Origin: Hyphomicrobiales bacterium
GTDB taxonomy: Bacteria > Pseudomonadota > Alphaproteobacteria > Rhizobiales > JAJFHC01
Length of the DNA stretch: 64,000 nt
Direction: 5' to 3'
Assembly (NCBI GenBank): GCA_021775835.1
Contig: JAJFHC010000006.1
Coordinates: 22,396 to 86,395 of the forward strand
The notes below the pieces were generated by a model that was not told where the DNA came from, did not search any database, and saw only the letters and a list, made by a program, of their open reading frames with translations. Both the position numbers and the translations under genes were made by a program. Shown here in pieces: positions 27,292-36,584 of this stretch. Each line of letters begins with the position of its first letter. Position 1 is the first letter of the stretch.

Positions 27292-28470
27292 ATGGGAACA
27301 AGTCCACTAAATTACATTTGCGGCAGACTGGCGGCCCTGATTTTTTTGGGTTCGGCATTTGCCGTAACCGGCGTCCACGCTCAAGACAGTACGACGAGCT
27401 CGGACGGTGCGGCTACCATGAGCGAAATGGCGCCCAAGAACGAGATTACCTATATATCCTGGGTTGGGCCCTATATGCGCAGCCAGATGCGGGGTTTTGT
27501 CAGGCCTTATGAAGAAGCAAACGGCACGAAAGTGCACGTGAAAAGTTATGCAGGCGGGATCGACGAGATCCGCGATCAGGTCGAATCCGAGAACGTCACC
27601 TGGGATGTCGTGGACCTGACGCAGGCAGACTCGCTGCGGGCCTGTAACGAGGGCTTGCTTGAGGAACTGCAGGACATCGATCTTCCCGATGGATCGGACG
27701 GAACCAGTTTTCGTGAAGATTTTGTCGACGGCGCCCTGAACAAATGCGGTGTCGGCGTGATTGTGTGGGCAACCGCCTTCGCGTTCAACAAGGACACGTT
27801 TTCCGGTAACGCCCCGGCCTCAATCGCGGATTTCTTCGACACGAAGAAATTTCCCGGCGCACGCGCCATCCGCAACGACCCGTCGGTCGTAATGGAATGG
27901 GCACTGATTGCCGACGGCGTAAAACCGGCGGAAGTTTACGGATTGCTGGAGACCCCGGAGGGTGTCGAACGCGCCCTCAAGAAAATGGAATCCATCAAGC
28001 CAAGCCTGAAGCTTTGGTCGAAAGGTTCCGAGCCAGTGCGGCTCCTCAATGGCGGTGACGCTGCCATGAGCATGATCTGGGCCACCACCGGGGCCACGGC
28101 ATCCCAGAAGGACGGTGCCAAGTTTTCCATGGTTTGGGACGGGCGGGTCATCGAGCTTGACCTTTTCGGCATTCCCAAGGGCAGCCGGTACAAGAAAGAA
28201 GCAATCGACTTCATTCGCTTCGCCAGCAGTTCCGAATCCCTGGCAAGAATGGTGACAAGCCTACCCAACGGTCCGACACGAAAATCATCATTGAAACTGT
28301 TGTCCGAGGACATTCAGGCGCAACTGCCCAACGGTCCGGCTTATGCGGACAAGGTGTCGATACGGTCAGACGCGCAGTGGTGGTCAAAAAACTTCGCGGC
28401 TCTGAAAGAAGCGTTCGACGCATGGCTGGCGGAATCCAGCCAACAAGGTGCTGCCGGTACGGTGCGGTGA
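27292..28470 (+). CDS. Periplasmic solute-binding protein (PotD/family 1-like)
   Basis: The 392-residue secreted protein has a signal peptide ending VTGVHA-QDS, and a mature part that begins near ITYISWVGPYMRSQMRGFVRPY as in polyamine/spermidine-type extracellular binding proteins. FNKDTF, WALIADGVKPAEVY and FGIPKGSRYKKEAIDFIRFA are family-like landmarks. GAGGAGGGA precedes GTG-ATG; the ATG at 27292 is preferred. Unusually, it is followed 31 nt later by a BCCT secondary carrier, not by ABC permease and ATPase genes. Ligand unknown; a polyamine or quaternary amine is possible. Confidence 0.85.
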   Translation: MGTSPLNYICGRLAALIFLGSAFAVTGVHAQDSTTSSDGAATMSEMAPKNEITYISWVGPYMRSQMRGFVRPYEEANGTKVHVKSYAGGIDEIRDQVESENVTWDVVDLTQADSLRACNEGLLEELQDIDLPDGSDGTSFREDFVDGALNKCGVGVIVWATAFAFNKDTFSGNAPASIADFFDTKKFPGARAIRNDPSVVMEWALIADGVKPAEVYGLLETPEGVERALKKMESIKPSLKLWSKGSEPVRLLNGGDAAMSMIWATTGATASQKDGAKFSMVWDGRVIELDLFGIPKGSRYKKEAIDFIRFASSSESLARMVTSLPNGPTRKSSLKLLSEDIQAQLPNGPAYADKVSIRSDAQWWSKNFAALKEAFDAWLAESSQQGAAGTVR

Positions 28471-28501
28471 TTAACAGCGAGAAATATGAGGAGGGAATAT
28501 C

Positions 28502-30103
28502 ATGAGTGACATCGTCAAGGTGCCGCCGGAAGATCTGGTCGACAAGACCGGACTGTTTGCGGGTATGAACAAATTCATGGGCATTGCATCAATGGTCATG
28601 ATTTTGGGGTTTGTCGGCTTCACCATCATGGATGTCGAATATTCGAGCTCCGTGTTCTCCGTGGGCAAGGACTTCATAATCGGGTCTTTGGACTGGTTCT
28701 ATGTGCTTGTGGTGAACGTTGTCCTGTTCTTCGTGTTCTGGTTGCTGGTCAGCCGTTTTGGCGACGTCAAGCTCGGCAAGGACGACGAAGATCCTGACTT
28801 CTCCACATTCTCCTGGATCTGCATGTTGTTTAGCGCAGGTCTCGGATCAGGCCTGATCTATTGGGGTGTTGCCGAACCGATGTATCACATTGCGGACAAC
28901 CCGTATCTTGCACAGGAAGGCATTAAACCAGGCAGCGTCGACGCCGCCGCCATGGCCATTCAGATTACCAACTTTCATTGGGGTCTCCATGGTTGGGCTC
29001 TCTATGTGCTGGTGGGCCTGAGTCTGGCCTATTTCGCCTATCGCAAGGACTTGCCTCTGACTCTGAGATCCGCTTTCTATCCGATCCTCAAAGAGAAGAT
29101 ATACGGTCCCTGGGGTCATCTGATCGATCTTATCGGCGTGTTCGGAACGATTTTCGGTCTGGCAACCTCTCTGGGCCTGGGTGTGACTCCGATCGCTGCC
29201 GGTCTTGAAAATCTGGGGTGGATGTCGAACACGACCACGAACCAGTTGATCCTGGTTGCCATCATCACGATTCTGGGAACAGCGTCTGCAGCCTCGGGTG
29301 TCGGCAAGGGTGTGCGTATTCTCAGTGAAATGAACGTCTTTGCGAGCATAGGGTTGCTCATTTTGTTCGTGATCCTCGGACCGACCGCATTCATGATCGG
29401 CATGACCATAACCGGTGCGGGCGATTACCTGTGGAATGTCATTCCCATGGGCTTCTGGATCGACAACGAACCGGGCCGTCAATGGCAGAGCTGGTGGACA
29501 ATCTTCTATTGGGGCTGGTGGATCGCCTGGTGCCCGTTCGTCGGCCTGTTCATAGCCCGGGTTTCCAAGGGCCGCACGATCCGGCAATTCTGTTTCTGCG
29601 TGCTTCTGGTGCCGGTATCGGTGGTTGTCCTGTGGATGGGAATGTTCGGCGGCGCCGCTGCCGGCGTTGATCTGTTCTACAGCGCAGGCGTGCAGGAAGC
29701 GGTCAAGGGCGACTACGCCTCTGGTGTGTTCCAGACAGTTGCCGGTTTCGGCTATGGCTGGCTGGTCGTGCCGATCACGATCCTGATCACCGTTCTACTG
29801 GTCTCCTGGTTCGTGACTTCCTCGGATTCGGGAACACTCGTCATGTGCACGATGTTGTCCATGGGGGATGAACATCCGCCGGTCAAGTTCCGGATCTTCT
29901 GGGGCATAACCTCAGGTGTCGTTGCCGGTGTGCTGATGCTGGCCGGTGGTCTCGCGGCCCTGCAGACAGCCTCGATCGTTGCGGGTCTGCCGATCGCCAT
30001 CTGCCTGCTGCTCATGGGCTACGGCATGGCGAAGACCTTGCACGAAGACTTCCCCGTTGTGGAAGTCGAAGACAAACGGGAACTGGAATTCCTCAACCGA
30101 TAG
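28502..30103 (+). CDS. BCCT-family transporter (choline/carnitine/betaine-type)
   Basis: The 533-residue carrier has about 12 membrane helices. FSAGLGSGLIYWGVAEPMYH is the glycine-rich unwound segment of helix 3, and YWGWWIAWCPFVGLFIARVSKGRTIRQF is the family tryptophan box. SWFVTSSDSGTLVMCTM is the helix-10 region. BCCT carriers move betaine, carnitine, choline or DMSP by Na+ or H+ symport or by exchange. The altered glycine stretch (AGLGSG rather than GMGIG) leaves ligand and coupling uncertain. GAGGAGGG precedes the ATG. It could supply the betaine catabolic locus at 1786-10295, but that is inference. Confidence 0.92.
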   Translation: MSDIVKVPPEDLVDKTGLFAGMNKFMGIASMVMILGFVGFTIMDVEYSSSVFSVGKDFIIGSLDWFYVLVVNVVLFFVFWLLVSRFGDVKLGKDDEDPDFSTFSWICMLFSAGLGSGLIYWGVAEPMYHIADNPYLAQEGIKPGSVDAAAMAIQITNFHWGLHGWALYVLVGLSLAYFAYRKDLPLTLRSAFYPILKEKIYGPWGHLIDLIGVFGTIFGLATSLGLGVTPIAAGLENLGWMSNTTTNQLILVAIITILGTASAASGVGKGVRILSEMNVFASIGLLILFVILGPTAFMIGMTITGAGDYLWNVIPMGFWIDNEPGRQWQSWWTIFYWGWWIAWCPFVGLFIARVSKGRTIRQFCFCVLLVPVSVVVLWMGMFGGAAAGVDLFYSAGVQEAVKGDYASGVFQTVAGFGYGWLVVPITILITVLLVSWFVTSSDSGTLVMCTMLSMGDEHPPVKFRIFWGITSGVVAGVLMLAGGLAALQTASIVAGLPIAICLLLMGYGMAKTLHEDFPVVEVEDKRELEFLNR

Positions 30104-30146
30104 GGTCTATCGGTCTGGAGCCTCAGTGCCAGAAAACAAACGATGC

Positions 30147-30170
30147 TTGGGCCGGAGAAATCCGGCCCAA
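30147..30170 (+). terminator. Hairpin terminator after the BCCT gene
   Basis: TTGGGCCGGA and TCCGGCCCAA form a 10-bp perfect stem with a GAAA tetraloop, followed by CGCTTTTG. The T-run is short, so efficiency is uncertain. Confidence 0.65.
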
Positions 30171-30237
30171 CGCTTTTGCGGTGACAAAGACCTTCGGGTG
30201 CGGTGTACTGCCGTCCCGAACAAGACAAGAGCCACCG

Positions 30238-30966
30238 ATGACAGACAGCGCCCTCTCCGAACTCACCGTGCCCGGAACACTTCGTGTTGGTATAAACCTC
30301 GCCAACATCCTCCTGATAACGGGCACCAGCCCGGATGGGACCCCGGAAGGCGTAGCACCGGACATGGCAGCCGCAGTGGCGGAACGCCTTGGCGCGACGG
30401 TGTCGTACGTCACCTACCCGACACCCGGCGAAGTCGCCGATGCGGTCGCTCGGGACGAATGGGACATTGGGATGATCGCGCAGGATCCCAAACGGGCAGA
30501 GACCATCACTTTCTGCGGCGCCTATGTGGAGATTGCAGCCTCCTATCTGGTGCCTGACGGCTCACCCCTTCAATCCATCGCGGATGTGGACCAGCCTGGC
30601 GTACGCATCGCCGTATCCGGACGTTCAGCCTACGACCTTTTCTTGGACCGCACCCTGAAACATGCCACCCTGCATCGAGCGGACGGTCTTGCGGGTGCCC
30701 TGGAACTGTTCGTGAGCGACAAGCTGGATGCCCTGGCAGGCCTGGTACCGGCCCTCAGGCAGAATGCTGAAAACTTGCCGGGCTCGACAATTCTGGATGG
30801 CCATTACACGACCGTACGCCAGGCCATCGGAACCAAGCCCCGGAACAAGGCACTCGGCGCCGTCGTCGAGCGGGTCATAACGGACTCCATCCAGTCTGGT
30901 CTTGTCGAAAATCTGATCCAGCGACACGATGTTGACGGTAAACTGCAAGTGGCATCGGGCGCCTGA
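30238..30966 (+). CDS. SBP_3 (family 3) solute-binding-like protein without signal peptide
   Basis: The 242-residue protein begins MTDSALSELTVPGTLRVGIN and continues through a family 3 binding fold (EGVAPDMAAAVAERLGA, WDIGMIAQDPKRAETITFCG). No signal peptide or lipobox precedes the domain, and extending to the GTG at 30181 does not add one. It may be a cytoplasmic sensor, a cyclohexadienyl-dehydratase-like enzyme, or a truncated transporter protein. It follows the BCCT gene after a hairpin, so co-regulation is possible but not certain. Confidence 0.75.
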   Translation: MTDSALSELTVPGTLRVGINLANILLITGTSPDGTPEGVAPDMAAAVAERLGATVSYVTYPTPGEVADAVARDEWDIGMIAQDPKRAETITFCGAYVEIAASYLVPDGSPLQSIADVDQPGVRIAVSGRSAYDLFLDRTLKHATLHRADGLAGALELFVSDKLDALAGLVPALRQNAENLPGSTILDGHYTTVRQAIGTKPRNKALGAVVERVITDSIQSGLVENLIQRHDVDGKLQVASGA

Positions 30967-31094
30967 CCTCGGTTGCCGCCCGGCGAGACTTGGCTTCTCC
31001 TCGCTCATATGCAAGATTTGGCGTGAATTGAGAGTCTCGGGTCGTTTCAGTCCGGACTGTTTTTCATTCCGGGTCCTCGGAACTGGGGAAAGCG

Positions 31095-32435
31095 ATGTAC
31101 CGCAAAACCGCAACCATCTCTTGTGTCCTTGTATTTCTGATCTGCACATTTGCACCTGCAGCAGCCAAACGTGTCGCGCTGGTCATCGGCAATGACGACT
31201 ACGTTGAAGTCGCAAAGCTGAAGAAAGCCGCGAATGACGCCCACAGCATGGCCAACGCCCTAACGGCCGTTGGCTTCGACGTGATCACAACGACGAACCT
31301 TGGCCGTCGCGAGATGAACCGCCATTTGCAGACATTCGTATCCCGCCTTGAGGCCGGTGATGAGGCCCTGTTTTTCTTCGCAGGCCACGGCATCGAAATT
31401 GAGGGCAGAAACTATCTGCTGCCCACGGATATTCCCAATGCCAAGCCCGGCAAGGAGGATTTCGTCAAAGCCGAGTCCATACCTGTAGATCAGATCCTCG
31501 ACTCCATTCGAAGTCGTGGCACACGGGTCTCGATCTTGGTGCTGGACGCCTGCCGCAACAATCCGTTTCCGAGCGTGGGAACACGCAGCCTTGGCGGCTC
31601 GAGAGGTCTGGCGCGCATGCCGGCAGCGGAAGGTACATTCATCATGTATTCCGCCGGTGTCGGGCAAACGGCTCTCGACAGGTTGTCCGACGAGGATTCC
31701 AGCCCCAACTCCATATTCACACGCAGTCTGGTTCCATTGATCCGGCAACCGGGCTTCTCACTGACAAAAACGGCACGCCAGCTGCGACGCGAAGTACAGA
31801 AACTGGCAGCAACGGTTTCACACGATCAGCGCCCTGCCTACTACGATGAGGTCACTGGCGATTTCTTCTTTAACAAGAATGCTGCCGCTACCACCTCAGA
31901 GCCTGCCGTTGAGCCGGCAAGTCCTGCAGACCCGGCGGCTTCAGCGTGGAACGGCGTCAAAGACACCAAGAGCCCTGCTGTACTCAAGGCATTCATCGAC
32001 GCCTTTCCGCAAAGCCTGTATGCGAAATTTGCCAAGGCACGGCTCGGCGAACTCAAACCGAAAACCCAAACGGCCGCATTGCCCGCCCCTTCTCCGGCAC
32101 CAACACCGACACCGGCACCAGCAGCCAAACCTGCAAGGCACCCCTTTGACGGCACCTGGAAGGTAAGCCTCAGTTCGGTGTCGGGGTGCCTCAACAACAG
32201 GGCCCGATCCTTCACCATGGATGTGTTGAAAGGTCATATTAACCTGCCGCAGCACAAATTCCCCAAGATTGGGCAGGTCTCCCGCAACGGCAAATTCGAC
32301 ATTAAGGTGGTGGATAGACGCGGCAGGCTCCGCGCCCGCCACACCGGCACGTTGAAAGGGCGTGCCGGCAAAGGCCGTCTTAGAGGCGCTCGATCGAATT
32401 GCAGGGGATTACTATCGTTTAAACGTTTGCGCTAG
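31095..32435 (+). CDS. Secreted caspase-family (peptidase C14) protein
   Basis: The 446-residue protein has a signal peptide ending APAAA-KRV and a p20-like caspase domain: VALVIGNDDY, the catalytic His in FFFAGHGIEIEG (about residue 98) and the catalytic Cys in LVLDACRNNPF (about residue 153). A Pro/Ala-rich linker (about residues 325-350) leads to a basic C-terminal domain (about 350-446) of unknown fold with two Cys. These are orthocaspase-type enzymes that cleave after basic residues. Export suggests a periplasmic or extracellular role. Its stop codon shares CTAG with the convergent ddl gene. Confidence 0.88.
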   Translation: MYRKTATISCVLVFLICTFAPAAAKRVALVIGNDDYVEVAKLKKAANDAHSMANALTAVGFDVITTTNLGRREMNRHLQTFVSRLEAGDEALFFFAGHGIEIEGRNYLLPTDIPNAKPGKEDFVKAESIPVDQILDSIRSRGTRVSILVLDACRNNPFPSVGTRSLGGSRGLARMPAAEGTFIMYSAGVGQTALDRLSDEDSSPNSIFTRSLVPLIRQPGFSLTKTARQLRREVQKLAATVSHDQRPAYYDEVTGDFFFNKNAAATTSEPAVEPASPADPAASAWNGVKDTKSPAVLKAFIDAFPQSLYAKFAKARLGELKPKTQTAALPAPSPAPTPTPAPAAKPARHPFDGTWKVSLSSVSGCLNNRARSFTMDVLKGHINLPQHKFPKIGQVSRNGKFDIKVVDRRGRLRARHTGTLKGRAGKGRLRGARSNCRGLLSFKRLR

Positions 32436-33526
32436 AAAGACGTCTTCAGCATCGCCTCGCGCTCAAATCGTTCCACGGCAAGTTCTATCAGGCGGTTGAT
32501 GAGGTCTGGATAGGAAATACCGCTCGCGTCCCAAAGGCGGGGATACATGCTGATCTTCGTGAAGCCGGGAATCGTGTTTATCTCATTCACGATAACATCA
32601 CCGTCTTTCTTCAGAAAACAATCGACCCGGCCAAGCCCTTCGCATTCGAGGGTTTGAAATGTCCGGATCGACAATTCCCTGATCCGCTCGCTGACCGCGT
32701 CGGAGACATCCGCTGGAATTTCAAGCGCCGCGCCATGTTCGTCGATGTACTTTGCTTCGTAGGAATAAAAGTCGTGGCTCGAAACAATCTCACCAACCAC
32801 AGAGGCGATCGGTTCCCGATTGCCCAGAACCGAACATTCTAGCTCCCGGCCATCGATGAATTCCTCGATCAGAATTTTCGTATCGAAGCTGAAGGCATCT
32901 TGGACGGCACCGTCGAATGCTTCGCGGTCTGCCACCTTGTGTACCCCAACAGACGAGCCGAGATTAGCGGGCTTGACAAAAAACGGTAGCCCCAGCGCGT
33001 CGGCGATGGCATCAAAATCCAGAACATCGTCCTGTCTGAAAACGAGAAAACCGCCAATCGGAATACCGGCATCACGCAAGAGGCGCTTCATGACGTCCTT
33101 GTCCATGCCAACGGCAGAACCCAGTATGCCGGCGCCAACAAACGGCACCCCTGCAAGCTTCAGCAAGCCCTGCACCGTACCGTCCTCGCCAAACGGGCCG
33201 TGGAGAATCGGAAAGACCACATCGACCGAGGAATGCGCACCACCGGCAGACAAGTCCGTCAACTCGCCACCACTCTGCGGGACCAGCGCCACACTCTCTT
33301 CCTGTTCCCTGTTGAGTTTGATCAACTTGGGGTCAGCGGCGTTGAGCAGAAACTGCGACTGATTCGGCAACAGCCACCGGCCCGACTTGTCGATCCCGAT
33401 CAGGGCGACATCGTACATGTCCTTGTCGATGGCGTCGGCGACGTTCTTCGCCGATTGCAATGATACTTCATGTTCGGCCGACTTGCCGCCGAACAGAATG
33501 CCGACCTTGATTTTCTTGCCTTGCAT
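32432..33526 (-). CDS. ddl: D-alanine--D-alanine ligase
   Basis: The 364-residue ATP-grasp ligase begins KIKVGILFGGKSAEHEVSLQ (first substrate and loop), has FVKPANLGSSVGVHKV and LIEEFIDGRELECSVLGN, and ends with metal-ligand segments VIVNEINTIPGFTKISMYP. It makes D-Ala-D-Ala for peptidoglycan. It is the longer DdlA type rather than the DdlB found in many dcw clusters. It stands alone here, converging on the caspase-family gene with a 4-nt overlap of the ends. Confidence 0.95.
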   Translation of the reverse strand: MQGKKIKVGILFGGKSAEHEVSLQSAKNVADAIDKDMYDVALIGIDKSGRWLLPNQSQFLLNAADPKLIKLNREQEESVALVPQSGGELTDLSAGGAHSSVDVVFPILHGPFGEDGTVQGLLKLAGVPFVGAGILGSAVGMDKDVMKRLLRDAGIPIGGFLVFRQDDVLDFDAIADALGLPFFVKPANLGSSVGVHKVADREAFDGAVQDAFSFDTKILIEEFIDGRELECSVLGNREPIASVVGEIVSSHDFYSYEAKYIDEHGAALEIPADVSDAVSERIRELSIRTFQTLECEGLGRVDCFLKKDGDVIVNEINTIPGFTKISMYPRLWDASGISYPDLINRLIELAVERFEREAMLKTSF

Positions 33527-33583
33527 ATGCCGTCACTTGTTCCGTTGTAGAAAATTGCAGCTGGACCGGCTCAAGTCTTTCCC

Positions 33584-34696
33584 TCACGCCTTGACATGCT
33601 GACGGCTCGAAAACTTGCCGCGATTGCCAGGCGAGGCCCGCACGTACATGTCCGACCAGGGTGTCTCGGCACCCAGAGTTTCGGCAGCATGCCAGGCCCA
33701 GCGCGGGTCACGCATCATGCCGCGTGCCAGGGCCACCATGTCTGCCTGACCATCCTGAATGATCTTTTCGGCCTGACGCGCCTCGGTAATCATACCAACC
33801 GCCCAGGTGTGAATACCAGCGTCCCGTCGCACTCGTTCAGCCATGGGAACCTGGTAGCCCGGCCCTACTGAAATTTTCTGGCGCGGATCCAGGCCACCGG
33901 ACGTGACGTCGACAAAATCACATCCCAGCTCCTTGAGAGCTCGGGCAAAGGCCACCGCATCATCCAGTTCCCAACCGCCATCGACCCAGTCGCATCCGGT
34001 TATCCTGACGCCCATTGGCCTGTCATCCGGCCAGACCGCCCGCATGGCATCAAAAACCTCCAGGGGAAATCGCATGCGGTTTTCCAGCGAACCACCATAC
34101 TCGTCCTGACGCTGGTTGCTGAGTGGAGAGCAAAACTGATGCAGCAGATAGCCATGGGCGGCGTGAATCTCGATCAATTCGAAGCCCACGCGCGCGCACC
34201 GTTCCGTGGCGGAAACAAAGTCCCGTTTCACTTGGTCGAGTCCGGCCCGATCCAACTCCTCGGGCACGTGCCAGTCCCCATCATACGCCAGCGCGGAATG
34301 GCCGACTGTCAGCCAGCTCCCCTCCTCCGGCGTCAGGCAACCGCCGCCGTCCAGCGGCACGCGGGTAGAGGCCTTGCGTCCGGCATGGCCAAGCTGGGTC
34401 CCCAATGCCGTGACACCGTACTCCTTGCAGAAATCAATCACCCGCTTGATCGTCGCTTCGTTCTCGTCGTTGTAAAGTCCCAGGCAACGCGGCGAAATCC
34501 GCCCTTCCGGGCTGACATGATTGGCCTCGGTGATCACGAGACCGCCGGCTCCCATGCTGTATTGTCCCAGATGCATCAGATGCCAGTCGTGGGCGTTGCC
34601 TTCCCGAGCCACGTATTGGCACATGGGCGAGACCACGATACGGTTCGCGATACGCAAACCCCGCAGCGTAACCTCTTCGAACAGTGCGCTGGCCAA
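33584..34696 (-). CDS. NADH:flavin oxidoreductase, Old Yellow Enzyme (YqjM) type
   Basis: The 370-residue TIM-barrel FMN enzyme has RIVVSPMCQYVA (YqjM-type Cys and Tyr), TQLGHAGRKAS, the catalytic pair in EIHAAHGYLLHQFCSPLSN, and QDEYGGSLENRMRF. It likely reduces activated C=C bonds with NAD(P)H. The start is set by AAGGAGA 8 nt before a TTG at 34696, which gives MASALFEEVTL, the normal N-terminus of the family; earlier in-frame ATGs add about 80 unlikely residues. A decayed copy of this enzyme type lies at 52114-53054. Confidence 0.92.
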   Translation of the reverse strand: MASALFEEVTLRGLRIANRIVVSPMCQYVAREGNAHDWHLMHLGQYSMGAGGLVITEANHVSPEGRISPRCLGLYNDENEATIKRVIDFCKEYGVTALGTQLGHAGRKASTRVPLDGGGCLTPEEGSWLTVGHSALAYDGDWHVPEELDRAGLDQVKRDFVSATERCARVGFELIEIHAAHGYLLHQFCSPLSNQRQDEYGGSLENRMRFPLEVFDAMRAVWPDDRPMGVRITGCDWVDGGWELDDAVAFARALKELGCDFVDVTSGGLDPRQKISVGPGYQVPMAERVRRDAGIHTWAVGMITEARQAEKIIQDGQADMVALARGMMRDPRWAWHAAETLGAETPWSDMYVRASPGNRGKFSSRQHVKA

Positions 34697-34847
34697 GGCT
34701 GAGGTCTCCTTCTTTGCCCGAGGCGATTCTATTGCCACGCACTGTCTGTCAGGACTGCAGAATTGGCAAGATCTTCTGCGGCATCGCGTGTCTGCCACCA
34801 ACCGGTCACCGGTACTCATTCTTCGCCAAATTGGAAAGGCTTCGCCC

Positions 34848-35651
34848 CTAACCGCCTGACCCTGCCGGCTCAACAGCTCTCGTATAGAGATGCCATGTGG
34901 CGTGTCCGAGGACGGGGAAGACAACGACCAGGCCAAGAAAGGCGGGCAACATGGCCACCACGGCCAGAAACGTCACGACAACACCCCAACCCAGCATTGG
35001 CACCGGGTTCCTGATGACGGTCTTGAAGCTCGTGATGATGGCCGTGACAAAATCCAGCTCACGGTCAAGCAGCAGGGGAATTGCAATGACGGTGGAAGCA
35101 AACAGAACCATTGCCAGAACAAAGCCGATCAATGTTCCAACAAACAGGAAGGCTATCCCGTTCGGTGTCATCAACACGACTTCCGTAAACTGCTGAATGG
35201 ACCAGATCGGTTTGAAGCCTAGAAACAGGGCCAGCAGAATTCGAACCTGGTAGATCCAGATCCAGAAGACGAACAACACCAGAAATGCCATCCAGGAGAG
35301 CTGCCGTTCACGTTGGCGGTACATCAGGATCAGAATGTCGGTCCATTTGAGCGGTCTGCCCGCAGCGAGGTTGCGGCTGACGGCATAGAGTCCGGCGGCG
35401 ACGAACGGTCCGATGAGCGGAAAACCGATCGCGAGAGGAATAATCATCCACGGCATATCGAATACGCTTAGCAGGGCGAGGATAAGCAAGCCGCCAGCAG
35501 CGAAGACACCTCCAAAGAATAAACCGAAACCGGGGGCCTGCAGAAAATCCTTCCATCCCGCCCGCAACGATGCCCTAACATCCGCCACATCAATCTCGCG
35601 CACCTCCGGCACAGCCGGCGGCTGATAGACAGACTGGTCCTGTTGTTCCAT
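34848..35651 (-). CDS. DUF2189 integral membrane protein
   Basis: The 267-residue protein has about six membrane helices, with VREIDVADVRASLRAGWKDF before the first and conserved FGLFFGGVFA, GFPLIGPFVAAGLYAVSR and LPAFLGLVVVFPVLGHATWH. This matches the DUF2189 family, whose role is unknown; members often occur near respiratory genes. It is transcribed on the same strand as the OYE gene 151 nt further on. A signal for its own terminator is not evident. Confidence 0.85.
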   Translation of the reverse strand: MEQQDQSVYQPPAVPEVREIDVADVRASLRAGWKDFLQAPGFGLFFGGVFAAGGLLILALLSVFDMPWMIIPLAIGFPLIGPFVAAGLYAVSRNLAAGRPLKWTDILILMYRQRERQLSWMAFLVLFVFWIWIYQVRILLALFLGFKPIWSIQQFTEVVLMTPNGIAFLFVGTLIGFVLAMVLFASTVIAIPLLLDRELDFVTAIITSFKTVIRNPVPMLGWGVVVTFLAVVAMLPAFLGLVVVFPVLGHATWHLYTRAVEPAGSGG

Positions 35652-35796
35652 TTCATAGCCCTCCCTGACTAACGGGCAGCGGTATTCTGCCCATCATGCC
35701 AATCTATGCAAACGTTGGGAACGCGCTTTGATCTGAATCAGTTTTCGGATGTTTTTGATTTTCAGTTCGTATCGGAAATTGCGCCGGCGGCTGACG

Positions 35797-36549
35797 TCAC
35801 TCTTTCGGACGGTACCGGATTCCGCCAACCACATGGTCGGTCGCCAGGATCTCTATCTGGGAGACACACAGGTGTGATGGTTTTGACAGGGCCCAGATGA
35901 TGGCCTCCGCGGCATCTTCCGCCGCCATCGTCACCACTGGATCATAGACCCGCTCATCGGCTTCCTCGTGACTGCCGCCGAACATTTCCGCGTGCATGCC
36001 GGTTCGCACCCGACCGGGGCGAATCTCCGTCACCCTTACCTGGGAGCCATAGAGTTCCATGCGAAGGTTGAAGGCCATGGAATGCACTGCAGCCTTGGTC
36101 GCGGAGTAGATCGGCTGCGCAAGGCTTGGATAGGGACCGGCGATGGATCCTAGCAAGACGACGTGGCCTTCATCGCGTTTGATCATTCCCGGCACCACGG
36201 CCTGAAGGCAATTCTGCACACCCAGAATGTTGACATCTACGAGACGCTGCGCACTTTCCCTTGGTTGCTCGAACAATGTGCCGGTCTGGCCGAGCGCGCC
36301 GGATGCACTGACCAGAATATCGACGTCGCGGGACGACAGTGCCGCCATCACAGAATCCCGGTCGCTCACATCGAGATAAAGGCATTCGGCGCCAGTCGCT
36401 CTCGACAAATTCTCGCGTGTCTCATCACTGTCAATTGAGGCCGAGATCACGCTCGCCCCCTTTTCGATCAGCCCGCGCACCACAGCCGAACCGATGCCAC
36501 CTGTGCCACCGGTTACGAGAGCTCGTTTGCCTTCGAAGTGTCCGCTCAT
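35797..36549 (-). CDS. Short-chain dehydrogenase/reductase (YdfG-like)
   Basis: The 250-residue SDR has RALVTGGTGGIGSAVVRGLI for cofactor binding, catalytic Ser in LLGSIAGPYPS and YSATKAA with the Tyr-Lys pair. The C-terminal PSHLCVSQIEILATDHVVGG recalls YdfG-type NADP-dependent serine/threonine dehydrogenases. It lies 35 nt after the ATC-hydrolase-family gene on the same strand, so the two likely share a transcript and possibly a substrate. Product unknown. Confidence 0.85.
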   Translation of the reverse strand: MSGHFEGKRALVTGGTGGIGSAVVRGLIEKGASVISASIDSDETRENLSRATGAECLYLDVSDRDSVMAALSSRDVDILVSASGALGQTGTLFEQPRESAQRLVDVNILGVQNCLQAVVPGMIKRDEGHVVLLGSIAGPYPSLAQPIYSATKAAVHSMAFNLRMELYGSQVRVTEIRPGRVRTGMHAEMFGGSHEEADERVYDPVVTMAAEDAAEAIIWALSKPSHLCVSQIEILATDHVVGGIRYRPKE

Positions 36550-36584
36550 CCCATCTCTCCAAGTCTGGTTACGTTATCATCTCT

